DNA of 64,000 nucleotides from Thermomonas sp. (GTDB lineage Bacteria; Pseudomonadota; Gammaproteobacteria; Xanthomonadales; Xanthomonadaceae): contig NZ_JAHRWW010000014.1 of assembly GCF_019104945.1 (NCBI RefSeq), positions 121,425 through 185,424 on the forward strand. The letters run 5' to 3'. Made by a program: the position numbers and the translations under genes. Positions 20,616 through 28,964 of this stretch are shown piece by piece (within the stretch, counting starts at the first letter, position 1; every line of letters starts with the position of its first letter). The notes under the pieces were generated by a model. That model made no database searches. It had not been told where the DNA came from and saw only the letters and a list, made by a program, of their open reading frames with translations.

Positions 20616-20747
20616 TTACACGCCGTACCGTCCCGCACATGTGGGCGAGGTAATAAGTACGAGTACGAGAATGGACGCCGCGGAAGCGGAGTTCAAACAC
20701 GATGACGGTGGTGTGTTGTGCTGCAACATAGACGCAGAAGAACACAT
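20616..20747 (-). CDS. ilv operon leader peptide (attenuator)
   Basis: This is a 43-codon reading frame in the leader of the ilvC operon. Residues 26-32 are the run ILVLVLI (20652-20672), the branched-chain control codons expected of an ilv attenuator. The ATG is at 20747; an internal ATG at 20729 is an alternative start and I see no strong ribosome-binding site for either (only GAG next to the first). A terminator hairpin begins 26 bases after the stop codon. Shortage of charged Leu, Val or Ile tRNA would stall the ribosome on the run, allow antiterminator pairing and let transcription continue into ilvC. The function is inferred from the known ilvL and leuL attenuators. Confidence 0.8.
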   Translation of the reverse strand: MCSSASMLQHNTPPSSCLNSASAASILVLVLITSPTCAGRYGV

Positions 20748-20769
20748 CTCAAATTGACTTGTCAACTAG

Positions 20770-20797
20770 ATTATCAATTCCAATTTGGAATTGAAAA
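20770..20797 (-). promoter_or_regulatory. Putative ilv operon promoter with embedded palindrome
   Basis: On the minus strand TTTTCA (20797-20792) and GATAAT (20775-20770) are 16 bp apart, placing the transcription start about 15-20 bases before the leader-peptide ATG. The spacer is almost filled by the perfect palindrome CAATTCCAA-T-TTGGAATTG (20775-20793), a likely regulator binding site. The -10 element is good and the -35 weak. Confidence 0.45.
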
Positions 20798-20833
20798 AAT
20801 CACTTTTAAGAATTGAATGAATAAGCCTGTGCC

Positions 20834-21481
20834 TCAAAACACCTGCGGCGGCTGACCGCCCACGATCACCACATCGGCCGGGCGACGGGCGAACAGGCCC
20901 ACACTCACCACGCCGGGGATCTGGTTGAGCGCGCGTTCCATCGCCACTGGGTCGGTAATGGCGAGGTTATGAATATCTAAAATGACGTTGCCGTTGTCGG
21001 TGGTCACACCGTCGCGCCAGACCGGGTCGCCGCCAGTCATTTTCAGAATTTCGCGCGCCACGAGGCTGCGCGCCATCGGGATCACTTCCACCGGTAGCGG
21101 AAATTTACCCAGCACAGGCACCTGCTTGGACGGATCAATAATGCAGATAAAGCGTTCGCTGGCTTCGGCAATAATTTTCTCGCGAGTCAGCGCCGCGCCG
21201 CCGCCCTTGATCAGGCATTTATTGCCGTCGCATTCGTCGGCACCATCCACATACAGCGATAACGGCCCGGCGGCGTTCAAGTCAATTACTTCAATACCGT
21301 GCGCTTTCAGCCGCGCGGTACTTTGCTCAGAGCTGGATACCGCCCCTTGGATGCGGTCTTTCCATGCGGCCAGCGCATCGATGAAATAGGCCACGGTGGA
21401 GCCAGTGCCCACGCCCACGATCATGCCGTCTTCAACGTATTCAATGGCACGCTCGGCGGCCAGTTTTTTTAATTCGCTCAT
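20834..21481 (-). CDS. rpiA: Ribose-5-phosphate isomerase A
   Basis: This enzyme interconverts ribose 5-phosphate and ribulose 5-phosphate in the pentose phosphate pathway. The 215-residue protein carries the phosphate loop [15 protein letters not shown] near residue 23 and the active-site blocks [17 protein letters not shown] (about 83-99) and LTREKI. I placed the start at ATG 21481, giving the normal [10 protein letters not shown] opening; the open frame runs 11 codons further but adds nothing family-like. It lies 5 bp after the EVE gene and upstream of the ilv leader. Confidence 0.96.
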   Translation of the reverse strand: MSELKKLAAERAIEYVEDGMIVGVGTGSTVAYFIDALAAWKDRIQGAVSSSEQSTARLKAHGIEVIDLNAAGPLSLYVDGADECDGNKCLIKGGGAALTREKIIAEASERFICIIDPSKQVPVLGKFPLPVEVIPMARSLVAREILKMTGGDPVWRDGVTTDNGNVILDIHNLAITDPVAMERALNQIPGVVSVGLFARRPADVVIVGGQPPQVF

Positions 21482-21486
21482 TAGCT

Positions 21487-21957
21487 TTATTCCAGAGAGA
21501 GCAGCAGCTTCCACTGCGCGAGAGTGACGGGGAAAACAGAAAGCCGGCTGCCGCGCGCGGTAAGTGGGAAACCTTCACCTAGGGCGTCGGTATGCTCGCG
21601 GATTTCGGTCAAGGAAATGGTGCGCTTGAGCTTGCGTTCAAACGCCACATCCACCAAAAACCAGCGTGGTGTTTCGCGCGTGGCCTTGGGGTCAAAGTAA
21701 TAGACGTTAGGGTCGAACTGCGTTTCATCGGGGTAGGCGTGGCTAGCTACAGTGGCGAGGCCCACGATGCCCGGTACCTTGCAGTTAGAGTGGTAGAACA
21801 TCACTCCGTCACCGATCTGCATGCCGTCGCGCATAAAATTGCGCGCTTGGTAGTTGCGCACGCCGTTCCACGGTTCGGTGCCAACGCGTTCCAAATCGTC
21901 GATGGAGAACGCGTCTGGTTCGGACTTCATCATCCAATAGCGTTTGCGTGGGCTCAT
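21487..21957 (-). CDS. EVE domain-containing protein
   Basis: This is a 156-residue single-domain EVE protein. It has the characteristic opening [12 protein letters not shown], then [15 protein letters not shown], and [18 protein letters not shown] in the middle. EVE domains are PUA-related pockets that bind modified bases, and eukaryotic relatives recognise modified cytosine; the bacterial housekeeping version has no firmly assigned role. It overlaps the cyclo-ligase gene upstream by 4 bp (ATGA), so the order fau-EVE-rpiA is probably one transcript. Confidence 0.9.
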   Translation of the reverse strand: MSPRKRYWMMKSEPDAFSIDDLERVGTEPWNGVRNYQARNFMRDGMQIGDGVMFYHSNCKVPGIVGLATVASHAYPDETQFDPNVYYFDPKATRETPRWFLVDVAFERKLKRTISLTEIREHTDALGEGFPLTARGSRLSVFPVTLAQWKLLLSLE

Positions 21958-22547
21958 GCGATGTCCTTGGCAAGATAGGTGGCCTCTTCGCAGCAGACCG
22001 CATCGAGTGGCACATCCCAGTGGTCTTGCGGGATAGCGTCGAGGCGCTGCGCGGCAAAGCCTACGCCCACCAGATGCGGCGGGGCGGGCTGTGTGTGGCG
22101 GGCGGCGAGGCTGCGGTCATACCAACCACCGCCCATACCAAGACGATGGCCGTGCGCGTCAAAGCCTACCAGCGGCAGCACGATCAGCGCCATATCCGCA
22201 GCGGTCAGTGCGCTGCTGGGGTGAATGTCGGGCTCGGGGATGCCGTAACGGTTGGTCACCAGGGCATCGCCGGAACGCCACGGTGCAAACCGCAGCACGC
22301 CGTCTGGGTGTAAAACGGGCAGGCAGTACACCAAGCCTGCTGGTAGGCGCATTTGCAGCACATGTAGGCCAATTTCGCCATCCATCGCCCAATACCCGGC
22401 CACATAGCCGCTGCTCGGGAAGAACGGCAGCGCGAGCACGCGCTGCGCCAAGGCTTCGGCGGCAGCAATGCGGGCGGCGGCGGGAAGCGCGCGACGTCGT
22501 TCACGCAGAAGAGTGCGCAACGCGGCGCGATCAGTAGGCTGGCTCAC
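21954..22547 (-). CDS. fau: 5-formyltetrahydrofolate cyclo-ligase
   Basis: This enzyme converts 5-formyl-THF to 5,10-methenyl-THF with ATP, salvaging folate. Characteristic elements are the N-terminal LRTLLRERRRAL, the ATP-binding arginines and the near-C-terminal block LGMGGGWYDRSLA. The frame is open up to 22616, but that stretch lies inside the 6S RNA gene, so I chose the GTG at 22547, giving 197 residues, the family's usual length. It directly follows 6S RNA on the same strand, the arrangement (ssrS then ygfA/fau) seen across gammaproteobacteria, where the two are cotranscribed. Confidence 0.93.
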   Translation of the reverse strand: MSQPTDRAALRTLLRERRRALPAAARIAAAEALAQRVLALPFFPSSGYVAGYWAMDGEIGLHVLQMRLPAGLVYCLPVLHPDGVLRFAPWRSGDALVTNRYGIPEPDIHPSSALTAADMALIVLPLVGFDAHGHRLGMGGGWYDRSLAARHTQPAPPHLVGVGFAAQRLDAIPQDHWDVPLDAVCCEEATYLAKDIA

Positions 22548-22589
22548 GCGGTGGCCTAGGTCTTCAAAAGAAGGGGCAGCAAAAGAAAA

Positions 22590-22769
22590 TGTCTCCGCTG
22601 TGGCGATGCCTGCCAACGACCTTGAACCCGGGGTTCAAGTGGGAACGCTTGAATGCCTTTGGGCTTCCCGCACAAGGCGGACATGCACTCCCGGCGCTCA
22701 TTGCGTCCCCGCGGTCGTCATTAAGGGACAAGGTGAATGTTGTGCACGCCGTCGCGCACAGCAGAGGAC
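22590..22769 (-). ncRNA. ssrS: 6S RNA
   Basis: This RNA binds sigma-70 RNA polymerase and mimics an open promoter. Evidence is positional (between zapA and fau) and structural. The 3' half has the hallmark hairpin CACTTGAACCCCGGGTTCAAG (22627-22650 region), close to the E. coli 6S sequence. The 5' segment TCTGCTGTG near 22765 pairs with CACAGCGGA near 22595 to form the closing stem. A TATACT -10 box lies 6 bases upstream of the proposed 5' end. Ends are estimated to within a few bases. Confidence 0.9.
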
Positions 22770-22775
22770 GCGCTC

Positions 22776-22805
22776 AGTATAGCCTGCGTGCCGCGTAGAT
22801 GGCAG
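22776..22805 (-). promoter_or_regulatory. 6S RNA promoter
   Basis: On the minus strand TATACT (22781-22776) is a strong -10 element; CTGCCA about 18 bp further upstream is a weak -35. The predicted start near 22769 agrees with the closing stem of the RNA. Confidence 0.6.
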
Positions 22806-22822
22806 GATTGACGTGTGCCTAT

Positions 22823-23110
22823 TCAGGCAAGTAGGGCGTCGAGCTTGCGGTTGGCTTCATCAACCAGCGCAAGCGAAGCATCAAGATTTTTTGCGGCAGG
22901 CGTGGTTTTGCCCTGCTGCAGCTCGTGGGCAAGATTCAGCGCGGTAAGCACGGCCAGCCGGTCTGGCGGCACCAGCTTATTGCTGCCGCGCAGTTCGCGC
23001 ATACGCGTATCTAAAACGCGCGCCGCGGCGGTGAGGCTGTCACGCTCGGCGTCTGATACGCCCACGGTGTATTCGCGGTCCAAAATACGGACGCTAACGG
23101 GTTCGCTCAT
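22823..23110 (-). CDS. zapA: Cell division protein ZapA
   Basis: This is a 95-residue FtsZ-ring-associated protein that bundles FtsZ filaments. The N-terminal globular part starts SEPVSVRILDREYTV with the family's hydrophobic pattern, and the C-terminal half is a helical coiled coil (LAVLTALNLAHELQQGK onward) used for tetramerisation. Its start overlaps the upstream TIGR02449-type gene by 4 bp. 6S RNA follows downstream. Length and context are standard. Confidence 0.92.
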   Translation of the reverse strand: MSEPVSVRILDREYTVGVSDAERDSLTAAARVLDTRMRELRGSNKLVPPDRLAVLTALNLAHELQQGKTTPAAKNLDASLALVDEANRKLDALLA

Positions 23111-23328
23111 GTGTGCTGCTCCAGCGATTTAAGCCGCGCGATCATCGCTTCAACGCGGCTGCGCGCCTGCTCTTGCTTGTTCAGCATCTGCGCACGCTCG
23201 CCGTTCATTTGCTCCACCTGCTGGCGCAGGCTGCGGTTCTCATCCTGCAGACGCTGCATGCGCGCGGCGATCAAATCGATCCGCGCCAACAGTTTGTGCA
23301 GTTCGCCGTGTAGGTCGCGGTTATCCAT
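23107..23328 (-). CDS. TIGR02449-type small coiled-coil protein
   Basis: This 73-residue protein is predicted to be almost entirely coiled coil: heptad-like ELHKLLARIDLIAARMQRLQ followed by a run rich in Q, E and R. It matches the short protein found beside zapA in many gammaproteobacteria (TIGR02449), for which a role as a ZapB-like partner in division has been suggested but not established here. It overlaps zapA by 4 bp, so translation is coupled. Confidence 0.8.
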   Translation of the reverse strand: MDNRDLHGELHKLLARIDLIAARMQRLQDENRSLRQQVEQMNGERAQMLNKQEQARSRVEAMIARLKSLEQHT

Positions 23329-23337
23329 GCTCGCACA

Positions 23338-25554
23338 TTAGGCAGCTAGGCTGGTGTGGTCAAGCAAAAAGCGCAGGCAGGCGTCGGCAGAAAGCGGTTT
23401 CGAGAACCAATAGCCCTGCACGATATCGCAGTGATGCGTGCGTAGGAACTCAAGCTGTTCTTGTGTTTCCACGCCTTCCGCCACCACGCGCAGCCCCAGT
23501 GCGTGCGCCATCGCAATAATGGTAGGGGTGATGGTGGTGTCTTCGTTTTCAATTGTTGCGCCTAGCCCGTCAATAAAGACTTTGTCGATTTTGAGCGTGG
23601 TCAGCGGAAGGCGGTGTAGATACGCCAAAGAAGAATAACCAGTGCCGAAGTCATCCACGGCTATGGAAACACCCATCGCGCGGAATGCCTGCAGACGTTT
23701 GCTGCTGAGGTCGGCATCGGCCATCACCACACTTTCGGTGAGTTCAAGCTCCAACGCGGAGGCGGGCAAGCCGTGGTGGGTCAAGGTGTTGCTGAGCGCA
23801 TTAGATAACCCGTCGCGTTGCAGCTGCAGTGCCGACACGTTTACCGACATTATTAAAGTGGGCGCGATACCGGCGTGGTGCCATGCCACCAATGTGCGGC
23901 AAGCTTCTTCCAGCACCCACTGGCCAATTGAAATAATCAAGCCGCTTTCTTCTGCCAGTGGAATGAATTCGGCGGGCGACACCACCCCGTACTCGGGTGA
24001 AGTCCAGCGTAACAGTGCTTCCACGGCGCTGATGTGGCCGCTTGCAAGGCTGAGTTGCGGCTGGAATACAAGCTGCAGTTGGTGGTGTTCGATCGCGTTA
24101 CGCAATGCAGCGATCAGGCCCGCACGCCGACGGATGTCGTCATCCATCGACACCTGATAGTGCATCAATGCGTGCTTGCCCGCCGCCTTGGCGCGATACA
24201 TGGCGGTATCAGCGTGCTTCATCAAGTCGGTGGGCACCTGCGCATGATCAGGGAACAAGCTGATGCCGATGGACGGAGAAATAGTGAACGAATGGCGCTC
24301 GTCGATACGCAGTGGCGCATCGAATGCGGTGAGGATGCGCTGCGCACAGGCGTCGGCTTCATCGGCGTGTTCGATGTGCTCCAAAATGGCGACAAACTCA
24401 TCGCCACTCACCCGCGCGAGGGTGTGTTCAATGCCGATCACTTCTTGCATGCGCCGCGCCACGCTACGCAGCACGCGGTCGCCCATGGCGTGGCCCAGCG
24501 AATCGTTGATGTCTTTGAAATTATCCAAATCCATAAACAGCAAGGCGAGGCGGGTGTTTTGCCGACGCGCCTGCACAATCGCCCGCGACAGGCGCTCAGA
24601 AAGCAGGGTGCGATTGGGGAGGTTGGTTAGAGGGTCGTAATTGGCGAGGTAGCGCAGCTCTTTTTCAATGCGCCGACGTTCGGTGATGTCGTTGGTCACC
24701 AGCACGTACAGTTTGCGCCCAGAGCCCGGCTCTTGAATGGCGTTGCACTGCATCGCGCAGAGAAAATCGGTGCCGTCTTTGCGCCGCTGCCACATTTCGC
24801 CCGACCAGCTTTCCTGCGCCAAAATCTGCTGCCGAGCCTGCTGGTAAAACTCAGGTTCGTGTTGCTCGCCGTTGAGGATGGATGCGTCTTGGCCCACCGC
24901 CTCGGCTTCCGAATAGCCGCTTACCTTGCTAAAGCTTGAGTTCACACGAATAAAGTGAAAGTGCTCGTCCATCACTGCAACGGCTTCATTCATGCAGCGC
25001 ATCACTTCTGCTGCAATTTGCTGCTGGCTTTGCAGCTCCATTTGCGCATTGATGTTGCGTACGGTGCCTGCAATCAACACCACGCGGCCGCTGGAAGAAA
25101 ATTCTACTGAACGGCCACAGGCACGCACCCATTCCCACTGACCGTCGTTGCCCAGCATGCGGTGTTCGGACAAAAAGAAGAGCGCGTGGCCAGAAAGATA
25201 GTCACGCAAGCGCTGCTGCAGCAACGGCAAATCATCGGGGTGAATGTGCGGATCTTTATTCAAAATAATTTGAACAGAAAGATCGCTGGATGCATCTGGT
25301 GAAACGAGGATCTGTTCTAGCGCATGGGTGGGTAAATGGTATTGCCAGTAGCGCTCGTCAGAGGCCCACAGGGCAAGACGCAAGCGCTGCTCACGCTCAC
25401 CTAGCGCACGCAGATGGTCGCGCTGGGTGCGCTCGTGGCGACGGTTGTTGAATAACGCCAGTGCGGCCAGCGCCAGCACCAAGGTGGCGAGCAGTAGAAT
25501 GAGAAATGGGTCGGAGGGTGCGTCCATTGCAAACGCCGTCGGCAAGGTCGTCAT
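23338..25554 (-). CDS. PAS-GGDEF-EAL cyclic-di-GMP protein
   Basis: This 738-residue signalling protein has an N-terminal membrane helix (FLILLLATLVLALAALALF, about residues 17-35), two PAS-like sensory stretches, a GGDEF domain and an EAL phosphodiesterase domain. The cyclase loop reads SGDEF, a variant that can remain active, and no RxxD inhibitory site precedes it. The EAL domain has EALLRW, a conserved NVSALQL block and DDFGTGYSSLAYL, consistent with catalytic competence. The start is ATG 25554 (MTTLPTAF); the open frame reaches 25899, but that would overlap the divergent ygfB gene. It stands between the zapA pair and ygfB. Confidence 0.88.
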   Translation of the reverse strand: MTTLPTAFAMDAPSDPFLILLLATLVLALAALALFNNRRHERTQRDHLRALGEREQRLRLALWASDERYWQYHLPTHALEQILVSPDASSDLSVQIILNKDPHIHPDDLPLLQQRLRDYLSGHALFFLSEHRMLGNDGQWEWVRACGRSVEFSSSGRVVLIAGTVRNINAQMELQSQQQIAAEVMRCMNEAVAVMDEHFHFIRVNSSFSKVSGYSEAEAVGQDASILNGEQHEPEFYQQARQQILAQESWSGEMWQRRKDGTDFLCAMQCNAIQEPGSGRKLYVLVTNDITERRRIEKELRYLANYDPLTNLPNRTLLSERLSRAIVQARRQNTRLALLFMDLDNFKDINDSLGHAMGDRVLRSVARRMQEVIGIEHTLARVSGDEFVAILEHIEHADEADACAQRILTAFDAPLRIDERHSFTISPSIGISLFPDHAQVPTDLMKHADTAMYRAKAAGKHALMHYQVSMDDDIRRRAGLIAALRNAIEHHQLQLVFQPQLSLASGHISAVEALLRWTSPEYGVVSPAEFIPLAEESGLIISIGQWVLEEACRTLVAWHHAGIAPTLIMSVNVSALQLQRDGLSNALSNTLTHHGLPASALELELTESVVMADADLSSKRLQAFRAMGVSIAVDDFGTGYSSLAYLHRLPLTTLKIDKVFIDGLGATIENEDTTITPTIIAMAHALGLRVVAEGVETQEQLEFLRTHHCDIVQGYWFSKPLSADACLRFLLDHTSLAA

Positions 25555-25690
25555 GGTGCGCCTCGTGGCGGTGTTTGCTGGCGTTGTGTCGCGTATTTCC
25601 CCATGCCGCCAGTGTAGGCGCGGAGGCACATGCAGAACAACAGGCGCAGCGGTTGCTACACTCATCACCTTTCTAGCCAAGGAAGATCGC

Positions 25691-26233
25691 GTGAGCGATA
25701 ACGAATTGCCAAGTTGGGACGATGTCCAAGACGCTGCGGATCGGCTGTTACTATCCAGCAGCCCCGCCGAACTGCACGGTGGGCTGTGCGGCTGGCTGGC
25801 GGGGGGCGGCATGGATAGCGCAGGCTGGCTGGCGCTGGTGCTGGCCGACCCGGCCCTGCCCACTCCGGCGCAGGGTGACGTGCTCGACCGGCTGCGCACC
25901 GCAAGCGCCCTGCAACTGGCCGATTTAGAGTTTGGCTTTCAGCCACTGTTGCCGGACTTTGCCACCGTCACCGCGCGCGCCGATGCGCTGTTTGCTTGGT
26001 GCCGCGGGTTCCTCGGCGGGTTTGGCTTGGCCTGCGGCGATAAGCCGTTGTCGGAAGAAAGCCAAGAAGCGTTGAATGACCTCGCAGGGCTAGCGGCGGC
26101 AGAACTCGACGATGAAGAAGAAGGCAACGATGAGGAGTCGTTAGCAGAAATTGAAGAATATCTGCGCATGGCCGTGCTGCTGCTGCACGCCGATTGCGTG
26201 CTGGGTGCGCAACACCGGCAGCGCTTGCACTAA
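25691..26233 (+). CDS. ygfB: UPF0149 (YgfB) family protein
   Basis: This is a 180-residue acidic protein of the YgfB/YecA-like UPF0149 family. Recognisable parts are SPAELHGGLCGWLAGGG near residue 26, the central GFQPLLPD, WCRGFLGGFG and the acidic stretch DDEEEGNDEESLAEIEEYLR. I chose GTG 25691 because the family begins just before this point; the open frame upstream overlaps the divergent gene. It precedes pepP by 14 bp, the same ygfB-pepP order as in E. coli. In Pseudomonas, YgfB has been linked to beta-lactamase regulation; no such role can be read here. Confidence 0.9.
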   Translation: MSDNELPSWDDVQDAADRLLLSSSPAELHGGLCGWLAGGGMDSAGWLALVLADPALPTPAQGDVLDRLRTASALQLADLEFGFQPLLPDFATVTARADALFAWCRGFLGGFGLACGDKPLSEESQEALNDLAGLAAAELDDEEEGNDEESLAEIEEYLRMAVLLLHADCVLGAQHRQRLH

Positions 26234-26247
26234 GGTGAACTAATCCG

Positions 26248-27579
26248 ATGTACCCCATCACCGCCGCGTGGCGTAAAGCACTGGCGCATAGGCGCAAGCA
26301 ATTGATGGACGCGGCAGGCGACGGCGCTATTTTGGTGCTGCCTGCGGCGCAGGCGCGTGTTCGTAGCCGCGACACCCATTACCCCTACCGGCAAGATTCA
26401 GATTTTTGGTATCTCACTGGCTTCGACGAACCCGACGCGGTATTAGTGCTGGTTCCGGGGCGCAAACACGGCGAGTCCATTTTGTTTTGCCGCGAGCGCG
26501 ACCCCGAGCGTGAAGGTTGGGATGGCCCAAGGCTTGGCCCGGAAGGTGTAATCGACACCCTTGGGCTGGATGACGCCTACCCCATCGACGATATCGACGA
26601 TATTTTGCCCGGCCTACTGGAAGGCCGCCGCAGCGTGCACTACCACCTAGGCCGTGACGCGGAATTCGACCTTAAACTGATTGGCTGGCTCAATCGCGTG
26701 CGTGCGCAGGTACGGCAAGGTGCGCAGCCGCCGCAAGAGTTCTTGGCGCTGGGGCATTTGCTGGATGAAATGCGCCTGTTCAAAAGCGAGGACGAAATTA
26801 AGCTGATGCAGCACGCCGCTGACATTAGCGTGGAGGCGCATCGTGCCGCGATGCGGCTGGCGTCTGCTTGCCATTACGAATACGAACTGCAGGCCGAGTT
26901 GGAACGCGTGTTTCGTCTGCGTGATGCCCAGCCCGCGTACGCCAGTATCGTTGGTGCTGGGCACAACGGCTGCGTGCTGCACTATGTGGCCAATCGCGGC
27001 AAGCTACGCCGCGGCGATTTGGTGCTGGTAGATGCGGGCGCGGAATATCGCGGTTATGCCGCCGATATCACCCGCACGTTTCCTATCAATGGCCGCTTCA
27101 GCAAGGCGCAGCGCGCCCTGCATGATCTGGTGTGTGCCGCGCAGGCAGCGGCCCTCGCGCAGGCGCACCCCGGAATAGCTTACGAAGCCGGGCACGAGGC
27201 AGCGGTGGCCACCTTGGTTGATGGCTTGCTATCGCTGGGCCTGCTGAAAGGACAGGCCAGTGCGCTAATCGAAAGCGGCGCGTACAAACGCTATTACCGG
27301 CACAAAACCGGGCATTGGCTGGGCCTAGACGTGCATGACGTGGGCGAATACCGCATCGACGGCGTATCGCGCCAGCTAGAGCCGGGCATGGTGTTTACCA
27401 TCGAACCCGGGCTTTATATCCCCGAAGACGATGCCAGCGTCCCTGCGGCTTACCGCGGCATCGGTATTCGGATTGAAGACGATGTGCTGATTACCAAGAG
27501 CGGCCACCAGGTGCTCACGGATGCGTTAGAACGCAGCGCCGATGACATTGAGCACCTTATGGATGAAAGCACTGCCTAG
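26248..27579 (+). CDS. pepP: Xaa-Pro aminopeptidase (aminopeptidase P)
   Basis: This cytosolic M24 metallopeptidase removes N-terminal residues preceding proline. The 443-residue chain has the N-terminal creatinase-like domain (DFWYLTGFDEPDAVLVL) and a pita-bread catalytic domain with dinuclear-metal ligands in VDAGAEYRGYAADITRTF, HKTGHWLGLDVHDVG, FTIEPGLYI and GIRIEDDVLIT. It follows ygfB, as in E. coli, but the ubiH and ubiI genes that often come next are missing; a second M24 peptidase faces it instead, 8 bp away. Confidence 0.96.
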   Translation: MYPITAAWRKALAHRRKQLMDAAGDGAILVLPAAQARVRSRDTHYPYRQDSDFWYLTGFDEPDAVLVLVPGRKHGESILFCRERDPEREGWDGPRLGPEGVIDTLGLDDAYPIDDIDDILPGLLEGRRSVHYHLGRDAEFDLKLIGWLNRVRAQVRQGAQPPQEFLALGHLLDEMRLFKSEDEIKLMQHAADISVEAHRAAMRLASACHYEYELQAELERVFRLRDAQPAYASIVGAGHNGCVLHYVANRGKLRRGDLVLVDAGAEYRGYAADITRTFPINGRFSKAQRALHDLVCAAQAAALAQAHPGIAYEAGHEAAVATLVDGLLSLGLLKGQASALIESGAYKRYYRHKTGHWLGLDVHDVGEYRIDGVSRQLEPGMVFTIEPGLYIPEDDASVPAAYRGIGIRIEDDVLITKSGHQVLTDALERSADDIEHLMDESTA

Positions 27580-27587
27580 CTGGGTTC

Positions 27588-28904
27588 TTATTCCGCAAAC
27601 GCCTCGCGGGTAAGGTTCAGTGGGGCGGCTTCGGTGCACACTACGTCATCTTCGATGCGAATACCGCCAAACGGTTTGAACGCTTCCACACGATCCCAAT
27701 CAACGGTATCGGCCAAGCCCTTTTGCTTCAGTTCGTCCAGCAGCATGTCGATAAAATAGATACCGGGTTCGATGGTGACCGCCATGCCGGGTGCTAGCGT
27801 GCGGGTCAGGCGCAGGTACGGGTGGCCGTCGGGCTTGGCCACCGTGCCGCCCGCATCGCCCGCCGCAAACCCCGCTACGTCGTGTACCTGCAGGCCAATA
27901 CCGTGGCCGATGCCGTGCGGGAAGAATGCGCTCGACACGCCGCGCTCCAGTGCTTCCTCAGGGCTCACCTTCAGCACACCAAATTCTTTGAGCACGCCGG
28001 AAAGCAGCAAATGTGCATCCAAATGGATGCGCGCATAGTCGGTACCTGCGCGGACCTTGTCGCAGAGGGCTAACTGCGCGGTGTCCACGGCGCGGATCAT
28101 CGCCGCAAACTCATCGTCGTGTGTGGAATACGTGCGGGTGATGTCGGAAGCGTAACCGCCAAAACTGGCGCCAGCGTCGATCAGGAAGCTGCGCACCGGC
28201 TTGGGCGGCAGGCGATCGCGGTGGGTGTAGTGCAACACCGCGCCGTGCTCATTGAGCGCGATGATATTGCCGTAGGGCAGGTCGTTGGCGTCTTGGCCTG
28301 CGGCTTGGCAGTAGGTTAGATGGATGCCGAACTCGCTGCTACCCGCGCGGAACGCACGCTCAGCGGCGCGATGTGCGCGTGCGCCGATGCGGTTGGCTTG
28401 GCGCATCATTTCCACTTCATAGGCGGTTTTATAGCCGCGGTGGTATTCCAAGTACTGAATGACCGGCTCTGGGTTGTTGGGCACATAGCCGCCCAATGCA
28501 CTTTGCGGTTCGCCAAGAATGGCGCAGCGGAACGCGGGTGGCAGCAGGCGCTGTGCATCGTCGGCGCTGCGGATCACTTCAATATCAAAATGCTCGACCC
28601 AGTAGCCTGTAGGCATGGCCGGGACGACGTGCCAGTAATCGTGCGGCTGCAGGAAGATGAGCTTGGGGCGCTGTCCGGGTGTGATGATCAGCCAGCTACC
28701 GGGGGCTTGAGTCAGCGGCAGCCATGCCTTGAACTGCGGGTTGACCGCATAGGGGTAGTCGCGGTCGTCGAAAACTTGATAGTGCAGCGTACCGCTGGGA
28801 ATCAGCAAATGCTCAAAACCACCACGCCGCAGCGCTTCCGCAGCGCGCTGTTGCAGCGTGTCGAGATGCTGAGAATAGAGAGGGGCAAGTGTGGCATTAG
28901 ACAT
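27588..28904 (-). CDS. pepQ: M24 family Xaa-Pro peptidase (PepQ-like)
   Basis: This is a 438-residue prolidase or aminopeptidase-P homologue. The catalytic domain contains the metal ligands in LIDAGASFGGYASDITRTY, GIGLQVHDVAG, VTIEPGIYFID and FGGIRIEDDVV. The Xaa-Pro dipeptidase call rests on the N-terminal region (DRDYPYAVNPQFKAWLPL), which resembles bacterial PepQ. The start is ATG 28904, preceded by ten extra open codons I judge not translated. It is convergent with pepP. Substrate preference cannot be deduced. Confidence 0.88.
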   Translation of the reverse strand: MSNATLAPLYSQHLDTLQQRAAEALRRGGFEHLLIPSGTLHYQVFDDRDYPYAVNPQFKAWLPLTQAPGSWLIITPGQRPKLIFLQPHDYWHVVPAMPTGYWVEHFDIEVIRSADDAQRLLPPAFRCAILGEPQSALGGYVPNNPEPVIQYLEYHRGYKTAYEVEMMRQANRIGARAHRAAERAFRAGSSEFGIHLTYCQAAGQDANDLPYGNIIALNEHGAVLHYTHRDRLPPKPVRSFLIDAGASFGGYASDITRTYSTHDDEFAAMIRAVDTAQLALCDKVRAGTDYARIHLDAHLLLSGVLKEFGVLKVSPEEALERGVSSAFFPHGIGHGIGLQVHDVAGFAAGDAGGTVAKPDGHPYLRLTRTLAPGMAVTIEPGIYFIDMLLDELKQKGLADTVDWDRVEAFKPFGGIRIEDDVVCTEAAPLNLTREAFAE

Positions 28905-28964
28905 GGCAGGGGCTACGTGTGAACAAGTGTCCATTGTCGCCCATCCAGCGTGTTACTGCAGTGA

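Noticed and set aside
20551..20745. 64-codon minus-strand frame overlapping the ilv leader
   Set aside because: It runs through the attenuator terminator and has a GTG start without a ribosome-binding site; the alternative frame with the Ile-Leu-Val run fits the context better.
23438..24640. Several plus-strand frames opposite the GGDEF/EAL gene
   Set aside because: Overlapping fragments without motifs, interrupted and mutually exclusive, while the minus-strand frame has two intact signalling domains.
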